Of a stretch of 64,000 nt of DNA, positions 46,578-54,417 are shown one piece after another. The notes beneath the pieces were generated by a model. The model saw only the letters and a program-made list of their open reading frames with translations. It did no database searches and had not been told where the DNA came from. A program made the translations under genes and the position numbers. Within the stretch, counting starts at the first letter, position 1; the number at the start of each line of letters is the position of its first letter. The stretch is taken from contig JAUYBL010000021.1 in assembly GCA_030693065.1 (NCBI GenBank), forward strand, positions 39,901-103,900, given 5' to 3'. The DNA comes from Methylococcaceae bacterium (GTDB taxonomy: Bacteria > Pseudomonadota > Gammaproteobacteria > Methylococcales > Methylomonadaceae).

Positions 46578-47601
46578 GCCTTTTTATATCGCAAGAGTGT
46601 GGGAGTGCGTGGCTAGCTAACAGATGCTCAGCAAGTTGCTGACTGTGCCAGGGGATTTGCAAGCTGCCTTTGGCGCCAAAGCCGTTAAATATAATCAGCT
46701 GCGGATACTCGGGATGTCTGCCAATAAAAGGCTTTCGGTCAGCGGTGCAGGGACGGATGTTGGCTTTGTGATCAATTACGTCTATAGATGTCTCGGATGT
46801 TAACGTGCGCGCTGCCGCCAATAATTCATTTTTACCTTGTTCGGTCGGCAATGTGTTGAGATTGTCTCGATCGAAAGTTGCACCAACTCGAATTTGTTGC
46901 TCAGCAGTTGGAATCAGCCAATGACCATTGTTAAGGATGTTCTCGGGCAAGGTCGTTGGGTGACTGAGCGTCAAAATTTCTCCTTTGACCGGCTTAAACG
47001 GTAGCCAGGAAAACCATGGATTTTGAGTAGCTTGGTGTCCTTCGCAAAAAACAATCTGTTTGGCGGTGATGTTCAGCCAGTTTTGCATGGTACCTAATTT
47101 AATGTCTGCGTAATCAATGACAGCTGTCCGGTAGCAGTTTTTGGCAATAAAAAAACTTTTCAAACAGGTTAATAATGGCTGAGTTAATAAGTAGCCGGTG
47201 TGCTTTTGCTGAACTAAACCGAATGAGCTTAAAAAACTACCGCTTGGTTCAATTGCCGTTAAATAATCTTGATAATTGCGGTCGGCAAGGCGTTGCTTAA
47301 GATAGCTAGCTTCATTCTGGCTACGCAAAATCCGCAGCATCGGTTTTTCGATATAGAAAGGTTGCTGAAAATACTCGGTAAGTTCTGCATAGCAGCGAGT
47401 TGCGACCGGTAACAGTGTGTCTATTTCAGAGGCTTTTACCAAACGCATGCCGGTGACTGGGTTAATCAGTCCTGCGGCAATTTGCGAGGCGTTTTCCTGG
47501 TTGTTATCAACTATTAAGACTTTACAGCCGCGCTGCAACAGTTCCCAAGCCAGTAAACTGCCAGCCAAGCCTTGACCAATGATAAGAAAGTCGACTGTCA
47601 T
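46552..47601 (-). CDS. DAO-family FAD-dependent oxidoreductase (YurR/MnmC oxidase-like)
   Basis: A 349-residue flavoprotein with the FAD motif FLIIGQGLAGSLLAWELLQR (residues about 5-24), the IAAGLINPVTGMRLVKASE segment and a C-terminal FNGFGAKGSLQIPWHSQ loop. The family is D-amino-acid/glycine oxidase and the cmnm5U oxidase of MnmC. Because it is coupled to an MnmM-like methyltransferase gene, I infer it removes the carboxymethyl group from cmnm5s2U34. Glycine oxidase (ThiO) and a D-amino acid oxidase remain alternatives. Confidence 0.75.
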   Translation of the reverse strand: MTVDFLIIGQGLAGSLLAWELLQRGCKVLIVDNNQENASQIAAGLINPVTGMRLVKASEIDTLLPVATRCYAELTEYFQQPFYIEKPMLRILRSQNEASYLKQRLADRNYQDYLTAIEPSGSFLSSFGLVQQKHTGYLLTQPLLTCLKSFFIAKNCYRTAVIDYADIKLGTMQNWLNITAKQIVFCEGHQATQNPWFSWLPFKPVKGEILTLSHPTTLPENILNNGHWLIPTAEQQIRVGATFDRDNLNTLPTEQGKNELLAAARTLTSETSIDVIDHKANIRPCTADRKPFIGRHPEYPQLIIFNGFGAKGSLQIPWHSQQLAEHLLASHALPHSCDIKRHENTHYAG

Positions 47602-47631
47602 CAGCTTACGGCGACTAAATTGATGTGGCGC

Positions 47632-47985
47632 TTATTTTGGGGTTAGCGCTGTGCCGTTAAGCTGAACGCCGACCCAACCATCACGCATAAAGTTTCTGAT
47701 GTTTTGGTGGCCGGTGCCGTTAGGGTCGTTTAACACGTCAACGTGATAGTAATCGCCAAACAGGTTTAAGGTTTGTTGTTGATCCAACTGATGCAGTTGG
47801 GCGAACGCAAAGATTTTACATGAGCCTTCATTAGTACCGGCTGGGCTGACTAAAGCATCCTCGCCCAAGCCGTTGCTGAATTCAGTCGGTTGGTAATTGT
47901 AGTGCGCGGTGATGACTTCGATGGTTTCATTGAAACTGATCGGTTGCTGTTGTTTGGCTTTTTCAATAAAGGCAGCGAGTGACAT
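47632..47985 (-). CDS. HopJ-domain protein
   Basis: A 117-residue protein matching the HopJ type III effector family (PF08888): IEVITAHYNYQPTEFSNG, GTNEGSCKIFAFAQLH, then the FGDYYHVDVLNDPNGTGHQN segment and IRNFMRDGWVGV. Members are widespread in bacteria with no type III secretion system, and none is in this window, so the effector name is not functional evidence. It lies 26 bp after smpB and 30 bp before the oxidoreductase. Confidence 0.88.
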   Translation of the reverse strand: MSLAAFIEKAKQQQPISFNETIEVITAHYNYQPTEFSNGLGEDALVSPAGTNEGSCKIFAFAQLHQLDQQQTLNLFGDYYHVDVLNDPNGTGHQNIRNFMRDGWVGVQLNGTALTPK

Positions 47986-48011
47986 GATTAAATAATTTTA
48001 AGTTAATGAAT

Positions 48012-48497
48012 TTATGCGTGTTTCATAATCCGCGCTTTTTCGCGTTGCCAATCGCGGTCTTTAACGGTGGCGCGTTTATCATGCAATTGCTTGCCTTTAG
48101 CGAGACCAATTTCCAGCTTGGCGCGGCCGTTTTTCCAGTACATCGACAACGGAATGATGGTGTAGCCTTTACGCTCCACTGCGCCGATTAATTTATTAAG
48201 CTCGTGACGATTCAGCAGCAGCTTTTTTTGACGTATGGCATCAGGGTTGACATGCGTTGATGCCGAGAGCAGGGCAGAGATATGCGCGCCGGATAGCCAT
48301 GCTTCACCGCGTTTGATGACGACGTAGCTTTCTTTGAGCTGTATTCTGCCTTCTCTTAAGCTTTTGACTTCCCAGCCTTCTAATACCATGCCGGCTTCAA
48401 AGCGTTCCTCAATAAAATATTCATGAGTCGCTTGGCGATTGACAGCAATAGTGCCGTTTTGCTGGGTTTTACTTTTTTTAGATTTTTTATCGGCCAT
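48012..48497 (-). CDS. smpB: SsrA-binding protein SmpB
   Basis: Binds tmRNA and brings it to stalled ribosomes for trans-translation. The 161-residue beta-barrel protein has the conserved [19 protein letters not shown] and [12 protein letters not shown] segments and a basic C-terminal tail ([20 protein letters not shown]) that enters the decoding centre. It is full length. The ssrA gene is not in the window. Divergent from the NSS transporter. Confidence 0.97.
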   Translation of the reverse strand: MADKKSKKSKTQQNGTIAVNRQATHEYFIEERFEAGMVLEGWEVKSLREGRIQLKESYVVIKRGEAWLSGAHISALLSASTHVNPDAIRQKKLLLNRHELNKLIGAVERKGYTIIPLSMYWKNGRAKLEIGLAKGKQLHDKRATVKDRDWQREKARIMKHA

Positions 48498-48604
48498 GAT
48501 GTTGGACTGGATTTTTTAGACTGGCGTAAGGTGATACTGTGTTATTTTACCCGATTTTCGAAAAGCCTAGAGCTTTTAAACTACAGATAACAGGCGTTCG
48601 CATA

Positions 48605-49957
48605 ATGAATATACAGAAAACACATAATGAATGGTCATCACGGTTGGCGTTCATTTTAGCGGCCACGGGATCGGCAGTTGGGTTGGGTAATATCTGGAAG
48701 TTCCCCTACATTACTGGCGAAAATGGTGGTGGCGCGTTTGTTTTAGTGTATTTGTTGTGCGTATTGTTGATCGGTATTCCCATTATGATCGCTGAAACTA
48801 TGATGGGACGGCATACCCGGCAGAACCCGATTGATGCGCTTAAAACATTAACCGAAGAATCGGGTGCGGATCACAACTGGCATTATTTGGGCTGGCTGGG
48901 CGTGGTTGCTGGATTTTTGATTCTTTCGTATTACAGCGTTATTGCCGGTTGGGCTTCTGCCTATGTATTAAAAGCTTTTGTGGGGAGTTTCTCGGGCGAA
49001 GATGCTGCAGGGATTAAACAGATATTCGGCGATTTTGTTGCCAGTCCGATTCAGCTGATTTTTTGGCACAGCTTGTTCATGTTTGCCACCATGTGGATTG
49101 TTAATCGCGGCGTTAATAATGGCTTGGAGAAAGCTGTGCGCTTGTTAATGCCGAGTCTATTTGTATTGCTTATCTTGTTGGTTGGCTACGCAATGACTAC
49201 CGGCAGTTATAATGAAGGGCTGCGTTTTTTATTCACGCCAGATTTCAGTAAGTTAACCGCTGATGCCGTGTTAACTGCAATGGGGCATGCCTTTTTTACC
49301 TTAAGTTTAGGTATGGGCGCCATTATGGTTTACGGCGCATATTTGCCTAACAATATCTCGATTGCCAAAACATCAATGCTCATTGCCGGTGCCGACACGG
49401 CCGTAGCACTATTAGCCGGTATCGCTATTTTCCCAATTGTATTCGCCAATAATTTACAAGCTACCTCAGGTCCGGGTTTAATTTTCGAAACCTTACCGGT
49501 GGCGTTCGGCAACATGACTGGCGGCTGGTTTTTTGGCGTCCTGTTTTTTGTGATGCTGGTGGTAGCGGCATTATCCTCGTCCATTTCATTGATTGAACCC
49601 GCAGTTGCTTGGTTGGTTGAAAATAAAAACATCAGCAGACAACAAGCATGTGTATGGGCTGGCGGCGCTGCTTGGACAGTGGGATTAGGCACGGTGTTTT
49701 CTTTTAATATCTGGTCAGACGTTAAGTTATTTGACCGGACAATATTCCAATTACTGGATTATTTAACGGCGAATCTGATGTTGCCGATCGGTGGGTTTTG
49801 TATCGCCGTGTTCACCGGCTGGATAATGCATCAGCAGTACAGCGCTCAAGAATTAGCCATGCCTGCAGAAGGTTATAAAATCTGGGCGATTTTAGTTAAA
49901 TTTGTCGCGCCTGCAGCAGTGTTTTTAGTATTTTTACACGTGGTCGGAGTGCTTTAA
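48605..49957 (+). CDS. Sodium-dependent neurotransmitter:sodium symporter-family transporter
   Basis: A 450-residue, roughly 11-12 helix transporter (LeuT/MhsT fold) that couples Na+ to uptake of an amino acid. The first helix has the sodium site motif SAVGLGNIWKFPY; later segments include NGGGAFVLVYL. The frame is open from 48539, but ATG 48605 gives the normal N-terminus. It sits between smpB and ratA, where most gammaproteobacteria have none. Its stop overlaps the ratA start by one base. Confidence 0.88.
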   Translation: MNIQKTHNEWSSRLAFILAATGSAVGLGNIWKFPYITGENGGGAFVLVYLLCVLLIGIPIMIAETMMGRHTRQNPIDALKTLTEESGADHNWHYLGWLGVVAGFLILSYYSVIAGWASAYVLKAFVGSFSGEDAAGIKQIFGDFVASPIQLIFWHSLFMFATMWIVNRGVNNGLEKAVRLLMPSLFVLLILLVGYAMTTGSYNEGLRFLFTPDFSKLTADAVLTAMGHAFFTLSLGMGAIMVYGAYLPNNISIAKTSMLIAGADTAVALLAGIAIFPIVFANNLQATSGPGLIFETLPVAFGNMTGGWFFGVLFFVMLVVAALSSSISLIEPAVAWLVENKNISRQQACVWAGGAAWTVGLGTVFSFNIWSDVKLFDRTIFQLLDYLTANLMLPIGGFCIAVFTGWIMHQQYSAQELAMPAEGYKIWAILVKFVAPAAVFLVFLHVVGVL

Positions 49958-50394
49958 TGACCTTGATCCAAAAAAGTGCCTTGGTTAAGTTTTCTGCACA
50001 ACGCATGTTCGATTTGGTTAACGATATTGAGCAATACCCGCAATTTCTACCTTGGTGCAGCGGCAGCCGAATTCTTAAGCGCGAAGGCGATGTGGTCGAA
50101 GCCGAATTGTTAATTTCTAAAGGCGGCTTTAAGAAATCGTTTTCAACTCGAAACACTATTGATCCTGGTGGTCGAATTACTGTGTCGTTATTGAACGGTC
50201 CGTTTACAAGCCTGGATGGCGTATGGAATTTTATGCCGCTACGAGAAGACGCCAGCAAAATTTCCCTGGACTTAGAGTTTGAAATGTCTGGATTATTAGC
50301 AAACTTGGCATTCGGTGCGGTATTCCATCAGATTTGTAACACCATGGTCAGCTCTTTTACCGAGCGTGCCAAGCAGTTATATAGCAATGATTGA
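49957..50394 (+). CDS. ratA: RatA-like START/Coq10-domain protein
   Basis: A 145-residue START-like protein of the RatA/Coq10 family. E. coli RatA was reported to bind the 50S subunit, and the family also binds ubiquinone. It shows the MFDLVNDIEQYPQFLPWCSGS and GAVFHQICNTMVSSFTERA segments. It is followed by rnfH in the classic ratA-rnfH pair with an 8 bp overlap (ATG 50387). The toxin label is not supported by anything seen here. Confidence 0.92.
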   Translation: MTLIQKSALVKFSAQRMFDLVNDIEQYPQFLPWCSGSRILKREGDVVEAELLISKGGFKKSFSTRNTIDPGGRITVSLLNGPFTSLDGVWNFMPLREDASKISLDLEFEMSGLLANLAFGAVFHQICNTMVSSFTERAKQLYSND

Positions 50395-50671
50395 GGTTGA
50401 AGTGGCTTATGCCACGCCGGAAAGGCAAGAAATAGTGATTGTAAGTCTTGCTGCAGATGCTAGTGTTGCAGAGGCAATTGATGCCTCGGGGATAAGGCGG
50501 AAATTCCCTGAACTTAGCTTGGGAGAGCTGACAGTGGGGCTGTTTGCCAAACCCTGTCGGCTGGACCAAGCTTTGGCACCGGGCGATCGGGTAGAAATTT
50601 ACCGGCCTCTGTTAAATGATCCGAAAGATGCCAGACGGCAACGAGCAAAGATAAGCAATAAACGAGGCTAA
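50387..50671 (+). CDS. rnfH: RnfH/UPF0125-family ubiquitin-like protein
   Basis: A 94-residue protein of the RnfH family with a predicted beta-grasp fold and no established biochemical role. From ATG 50387 it reads MIEVEVAYATPERQEIV and ends with the family pattern VEIYRPLLNDPKDARRQRA. The frame is open from 50315, but the ATG at 50387 matches the family start and overlaps the ratA stop. Convergent with bamE, 11 bp away. Confidence 0.92.
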   Translation: MIEVEVAYATPERQEIVIVSLAADASVAEAIDASGIRRKFPELSLGELTVGLFAKPCRLDQALAPGDRVEIYRPLLNDPKDARRQRAKISNKRG

Positions 50672-50681
50672 AGCGTTTTAG

Positions 50682-51248
50682 TTACAGCGGTAAATTTCCC
50701 GCATTTGATTTATCTGAAGGTATTTCTGATGATTTGGGCGATTTAGCCGTTGTGCTGTCGACGTCAGTGCCGTCGAAGCCAAACCAACCGGTAATGGTTT
50801 CCCAGAGGGTTTTTTCAAGATCTCGTTTGGGGACATCGATAGTAATTTCCGGAGACGGCTTGGTAACAGCCAATTCGCTGGGTCTAAAATCGCCTTGTAT
50901 CCCAACTACTTGATCATTTTCGAAGAATAAGGTGATCCTTTTTTGCTTTCTCTCGCCGCCATCCAGCTGTTCTGAGTAAAGAAAATCCCAGCGGTTTTGG
51001 TGGAAATAATCCGTCAGCATTGGTGAGCCCATAATGTAAAGCACTTGGCGTTTAGTCATGTTGGGGCGCAGTTGATCGACCATGTCTTGATCAATCATAT
51101 TGCCTTGCTGTACGTCTACGGTATACACACCCGGTAGGTTACTTAATATCGTGGTGCAGCCGCTGAATGACAGACTTGCGGTGGCTATAAGAATGTAACG
51201 AAGGGAGCGGTTGCCGGGTAAGCTAAAAGGGAAAATCGGCTTTCTCAT
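50682..51248 (-). CDS. bamE: Outer membrane assembly lipoprotein BamE (extended)
   Basis: A lipoprotein of the BAM complex that inserts beta-barrel proteins in the outer membrane. The signal ends in the lipobox LSFSGC with the acylated C31. The BamE core ([28 protein letters not shown], and WDFLY) spans about residues 45-130. The 188 residues exceed the usual 110-120; a roughly 60-residue C-terminal extension is polar and Ser/Lys-rich. It is divergent from fur, the standard pairing. Confidence 0.92.
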   Translation of the reverse strand: MRKPIFPFSLPGNRSLRYILIATASLSFSGCTTILSNLPGVYTVDVQQGNMIDQDMVDQLRPNMTKRQVLYIMGSPMLTDYFHQNRWDFLYSEQLDGGERKQKRITLFFENDQVVGIQGDFRPSELAVTKPSPEITIDVPKRDLEKTLWETITGWFGFDGTDVDSTTAKSPKSSEIPSDKSNAGNLPL

Positions 51249-51391
51249 GATGAGGCTGGGTGATCAACAAAAAACCAAATCATACAGGATGTGACAGGAT
51301 TAGCCTATAAAACTGTCATGCCCCTGATGGCTAAAAGCGGCTACAATGGCGCACTTGTTAGCTATGCCAAACCTGCTACCCTCGGAGATTG

Positions 51392-51808
51392 ATGTTGGAT
51401 AATCACGATTTAAAAACTGCCGGCTTAAAAATTACCGCGCCAAGACTGAAGATTTTGGAGATCTTGGAAAAACAAACTGATGAACGCCATTTGTCGGCGG
51501 AACAGGTTTATAAGATCCTACTCAGTGAAAATCAGGAAATAGGGCTGGCGACGGTGTACCGTGTTTTAACCCAGTTTGAGGCGGCCGGACTTGTTTCTCG
51601 CCATCATTTTGAAGGGGGTAACTCGGTTTTTGAGCTAAGCACTGAAAACCATCATGACCATCTGCTGTGCTTAAAATGCGGAAAGGTTGAAGAGTTTACC
51701 GATGAAGTTATCGAAACACGCCAAAAAGAAATTGCCGCTAGGTTGGGATATGAATTAACTGATCACAGTCTTTATCTCTACGGCATTTGCTCTACTTGTA
51801 AAAAATAA
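51392..51808 (+). CDS. fur: Ferric uptake regulator
   Basis: Iron-responsive dimeric repressor. From ATG 51392 (GGAGATTG before it) it has 138 residues: the winged-helix domain with AEQVYKILLSENQEIGLATVYRVL, then the metal sites HHDH (87-90) with the CxxC zinc sites C93/C96 and C133/C136. A frame extension to TTG 51389 adds only one residue. It is adjacent to and divergent from bamE. Confidence 0.96.
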   Translation: MLDNHDLKTAGLKITAPRLKILEILEKQTDERHLSAEQVYKILLSENQEIGLATVYRVLTQFEAAGLVSRHHFEGGNSVFELSTENHHDHLLCLKCGKVEEFTDEVIETRQKEIAARLGYELTDHSLYLYGICSTCKK

Positions 51809-51835
51809 CCCTGATCTTTCAAAAAACTACTATTC

Positions 51836-53083
51836 ATGTTTAAACCTCTAATTTTTTATATCGGTCTGCGTTATACGCGGGCCAAGCGCCGCACCCAGTT
51901 TATTTCTTTTATCACTTTAACCTCCGTACTGGGGATTGCCTTGGGCGTGACAGCATTGATTACCGTATTGTCGGTAATGAACGGCTTTGAAGCCGAGTTG
52001 CGGGAGCGGATACTGGGCATGACATCCCATGCCACCATGACCGGTCGCTATGGTCAATTAGATGACTGGCATGCGCTGGAACAAAAACTTAAAGACTATC
52101 CGCACGTTGAGGGTACCGCGCCATTTATCAACGGTCAGGTGATGATCAATGCGGACCGTCGGGTCAGCGGCACGATGCTCAGCGGCATTTTGCCTGACTA
52201 TGAAGGCAAGGTCTCCGAAGTTGCCGATAAAATGAAAACCGGTAAGTTGACTAATCTCGTTCCCGGCGAATACGGCATTGTGTTAGGTGCTGAGTTGGCA
52301 AATTATCTTGGGGTAATTACCGGTGACAAAATTACCGTCATCAGCCCACAAATTAATTCTACGCCCGCTGGCGTGGTGCCGAGGATGCGCAGATTTACTG
52401 TAGTCGGCACTTTTCAGGTGGGTATGTATGAATATGATCGTAACATGGCGTTGATTCATCTTGATGATGCCGCCAAATTATTCCGTCTGGAATCTGCGGT
52501 GTCCGGCCTGCGCATTAAATTGGATGATTTATTCAATGCTCCGCAAATCACTCACGCCATGCAGAATGCTTTTTATGATGATTATCTCGTCAGTGATTGG
52601 ACGCTGGCGCACAGCAACTTTTTCCGTGCGATTCAAACCGAAAAACGGGTGATGTTTATCATCTTGCTGCTGATTGTTGCCGTCGCCGCATTCAATATTG
52701 TCTCTACCTTGGTAATGGTAGTCACCGACAAACGCGGCGATATTGCCATTTTGAAAACCCAGGGGCTGACGTCTGGATCAGTGATGGGCATTTTTATGGT
52801 CTTGGGCGCGATCATCGGTGTGGTCGGGACCTTGCTGGGGACGGCCGCGGGCATTTTATTGGCGTTAAATGTTGAAACTATCGTGCCGGCGATTGAAAAA
52901 CTATTCCAGGTGCAATTTATGGCGGCCGATGTCTATTACATCAGCGATCTGCCTTCAAAACTTGTGTGGTCAGACGTCTATGCCATCGCAGGTATGGCAT
53001 TTTTGTTATCGTTATTGGCGACTATTTACCCTGCCTGGCAAGCAGCTAAGGTTAATCCAGCGGAGGTATTAAGGTATGAATAA
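51836..53083 (+). CDS. lolC: Lipoprotein-releasing ABC transporter permease LolC/LolF-like
   Basis: Releases outer-membrane lipoproteins from the inner membrane. The 415-residue protein has four membrane helices: one near residue 25, a large periplasmic MacB-like domain (about 45-265) and three near the C-terminus. The [20 protein letters not shown] start is typical. Only one permease is seen here, with the ATPase lolD overlapping, so the transporter may be a homodimer of permease (LolF type), unlike the LolC/LolE pair of E. coli. Confidence 0.93.
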   Translation: MFKPLIFYIGLRYTRAKRRTQFISFITLTSVLGIALGVTALITVLSVMNGFEAELRERILGMTSHATMTGRYGQLDDWHALEQKLKDYPHVEGTAPFINGQVMINADRRVSGTMLSGILPDYEGKVSEVADKMKTGKLTNLVPGEYGIVLGAELANYLGVITGDKITVISPQINSTPAGVVPRMRRFTVVGTFQVGMYEYDRNMALIHLDDAAKLFRLESAVSGLRIKLDDLFNAPQITHAMQNAFYDDYLVSDWTLAHSNFFRAIQTEKRVMFIILLLIVAVAAFNIVSTLVMVVTDKRGDIAILKTQGLTSGSVMGIFMVLGAIIGVVGTLLGTAAGILLALNVETIVPAIEKLFQVQFMAADVYYISDLPSKLVWSDVYAIAGMAFLLSLLATIYPAWQAAKVNPAEVLRYE

Positions 53084-53753
53084 GCCTATGTTGCAATGCC
53101 GGTCTGTGACCAAGCGTTATACGCAAGGCATTCTGGATGTTGAAGTATTAAAAGGCGTCGATTTGACTATTGGCGAGGGCGAACGAGTTGCCATCATGGG
53201 CGCGTCGGGTTCAGGTAAAAGCACCTTGCTGCATGTGCTGGGTGGCTTGGACAAACCTACTAGTGGGTCGGTCGTTTTGAATGGCGTTAATCTTGATCAA
53301 GTCAGCTCAAGTGCGTTGGCAAAATTAAGAAATAAATCCCTCGGGTTTATTTACCAATCGCATCATTTGTTGGGTGAGTTTACGGTGTTGGAAAATGTCG
53401 CCATGCCGCTGTTGATTGCAGGACTGGCGGTTACAGAAGCGCGGGTGCGTGCAGTTGAGCTATTGCAGCGAGTGGGGCTGGGTCATCGGATTGAACACAA
53501 ACCCGGTGAGTTATCAGGTGGTGAAAGACAGCGAGCGGCGGTGGCCAGGGCATTAATCAATAAGCCAGCGGTGGTGCTTGCAGATGAACCTACCGGCAAT
53601 TTGGACAGCAAAACTGCCGAGCAGGTTTATCAGTTAATGCTGGAACTTAACCAAGAGTTGAAAGTCAGCTTTTTGGTGGTGACTCACGACCATGAATTGG
53701 CAGCCAAGATGGGTAAAGTGCTGCACATGGAAGATGGTTTAATTGTAAGTTGA
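53076..53753 (+). CDS. lolD: Lipoprotein-releasing ABC transporter ATPase LolD
   Basis: ATPase subunit. The 225-residue protein has Walker [12 protein letters not shown], the signature [15 protein letters not shown] and Walker [14 protein letters not shown], and the characteristic [19 protein letters not shown] region of LolD. It overlaps the permease by eight bases. It is the end of the unit; the next gene is convergent. Confidence 0.96.
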   Translation: MNKPMLQCRSVTKRYTQGILDVEVLKGVDLTIGEGERVAIMGASGSGKSTLLHVLGGLDKPTSGSVVLNGVNLDQVSSSALAKLRNKSLGFIYQSHHLLGEFTVLENVAMPLLIAGLAVTEARVRAVELLQRVGLGHRIEHKPGELSGGERQRAAVARALINKPAVVLADEPTGNLDSKTAEQVYQLMLELNQELKVSFLVVTHDHELAAKMGKVLHMEDGLIVS

Positions 53754-53790
53754 CAGCTGGATGGCTTATAAAATCGTAATTAGATTGATT

Positions 53791-54348
53791 TTATAAGCGC
53801 CATTTAATTGATCTAAAAGGGTTTTTAGTCTTGGCTAATTGTTGCCGATGTTGTTGACGGTGTCGCCACTTATTAATTGTGTGGTAGCGCCAGAAATAGC
53901 TAAAACTAAAATACCCCGCTGTTGAACAAATTATTCCCAACATCAAACAGCCGGTAAGAAACGGGAACAATAGCTCCCCAGACAATATGGCATTCATTGA
54001 AAAGTCTGCGCTGGGGAGATTTAACACATAAACTCCAACCAAGTAAGCAGAATAAAACAGCGGCGGCATAGTAATCGGGTTGGTAAGCCACACTAGCGCG
54101 ACCGAGATCGGCAAATTGGCGCGGACATAAAAGGCGGCAATCGCGGCGATGGCCATTTGGCCAGGTGTTGGAATCCACGCACAAAACAGACCTACCGCAA
54201 AAGCCATCGAAACTGAGCGACGATTTAAATGCCATAAATTTGGGTCATGCAGTTTTGCCCCCAGAAACTGTAGATTCTTGTGATTCTTGATGGTATCCGG
54301 GTGTGGCATATATTTTTTCAGTAGTTCTTTAGGCATCATTAATCGCAC
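53791..54348 (-). CDS. DUF2062-domain membrane protein
   Basis: A 185-residue protein with four hydrophobic segments and the DUF2062 pattern (SMAFAVGLFCAWIPTPGQM, LVWLTNPITMPPLFYSAYL). Members are often near glycosyltransferase or competence genes and have no known activity. ATG 54348 gives MRLMMPKELLKKYMPH; ATG 54336 (MPKELLK) would be shorter by four residues and may be the true start. It is convergent with lolD and divergent from comEC. Confidence 0.85.
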   Translation of the reverse strand: MRLMMPKELLKKYMPHPDTIKNHKNLQFLGAKLHDPNLWHLNRRSVSMAFAVGLFCAWIPTPGQMAIAAIAAFYVRANLPISVALVWLTNPITMPPLFYSAYLVGVYVLNLPSADFSMNAILSGELLFPFLTGCLMLGIICSTAGYFSFSYFWRYHTINKWRHRQQHRQQLAKTKNPFRSIKWRL

Positions 54349-54417
54349 TCAAGGTTAGGTTTCTACTGGGCTGCAGTCTATCAGGTTTTTGCAGGTCTAA
54401 AAATCACAAGGTCGCCA

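Noticed and set aside
47632..47985. Type III secretion effector
   Set aside because: The HopJ domain name comes from a plant pathogen; no secretion genes are nearby, and the family is common in free-living bacteria.
49957..50394. Toxin-antitoxin pair ratA-rnfH
   Set aside because: The pair is conserved in gammaproteobacteria as housekeeping genes of the START/Coq10 and UPF0125 families; nothing here shows toxin activity.
51249..51391. Fur box or strong divergent promoters between bamE and fur
   Set aside because: A TACAAT at 51342-51347 could be a -10 box but has no matching -35, and no Fur-box-like palindrome stands out.
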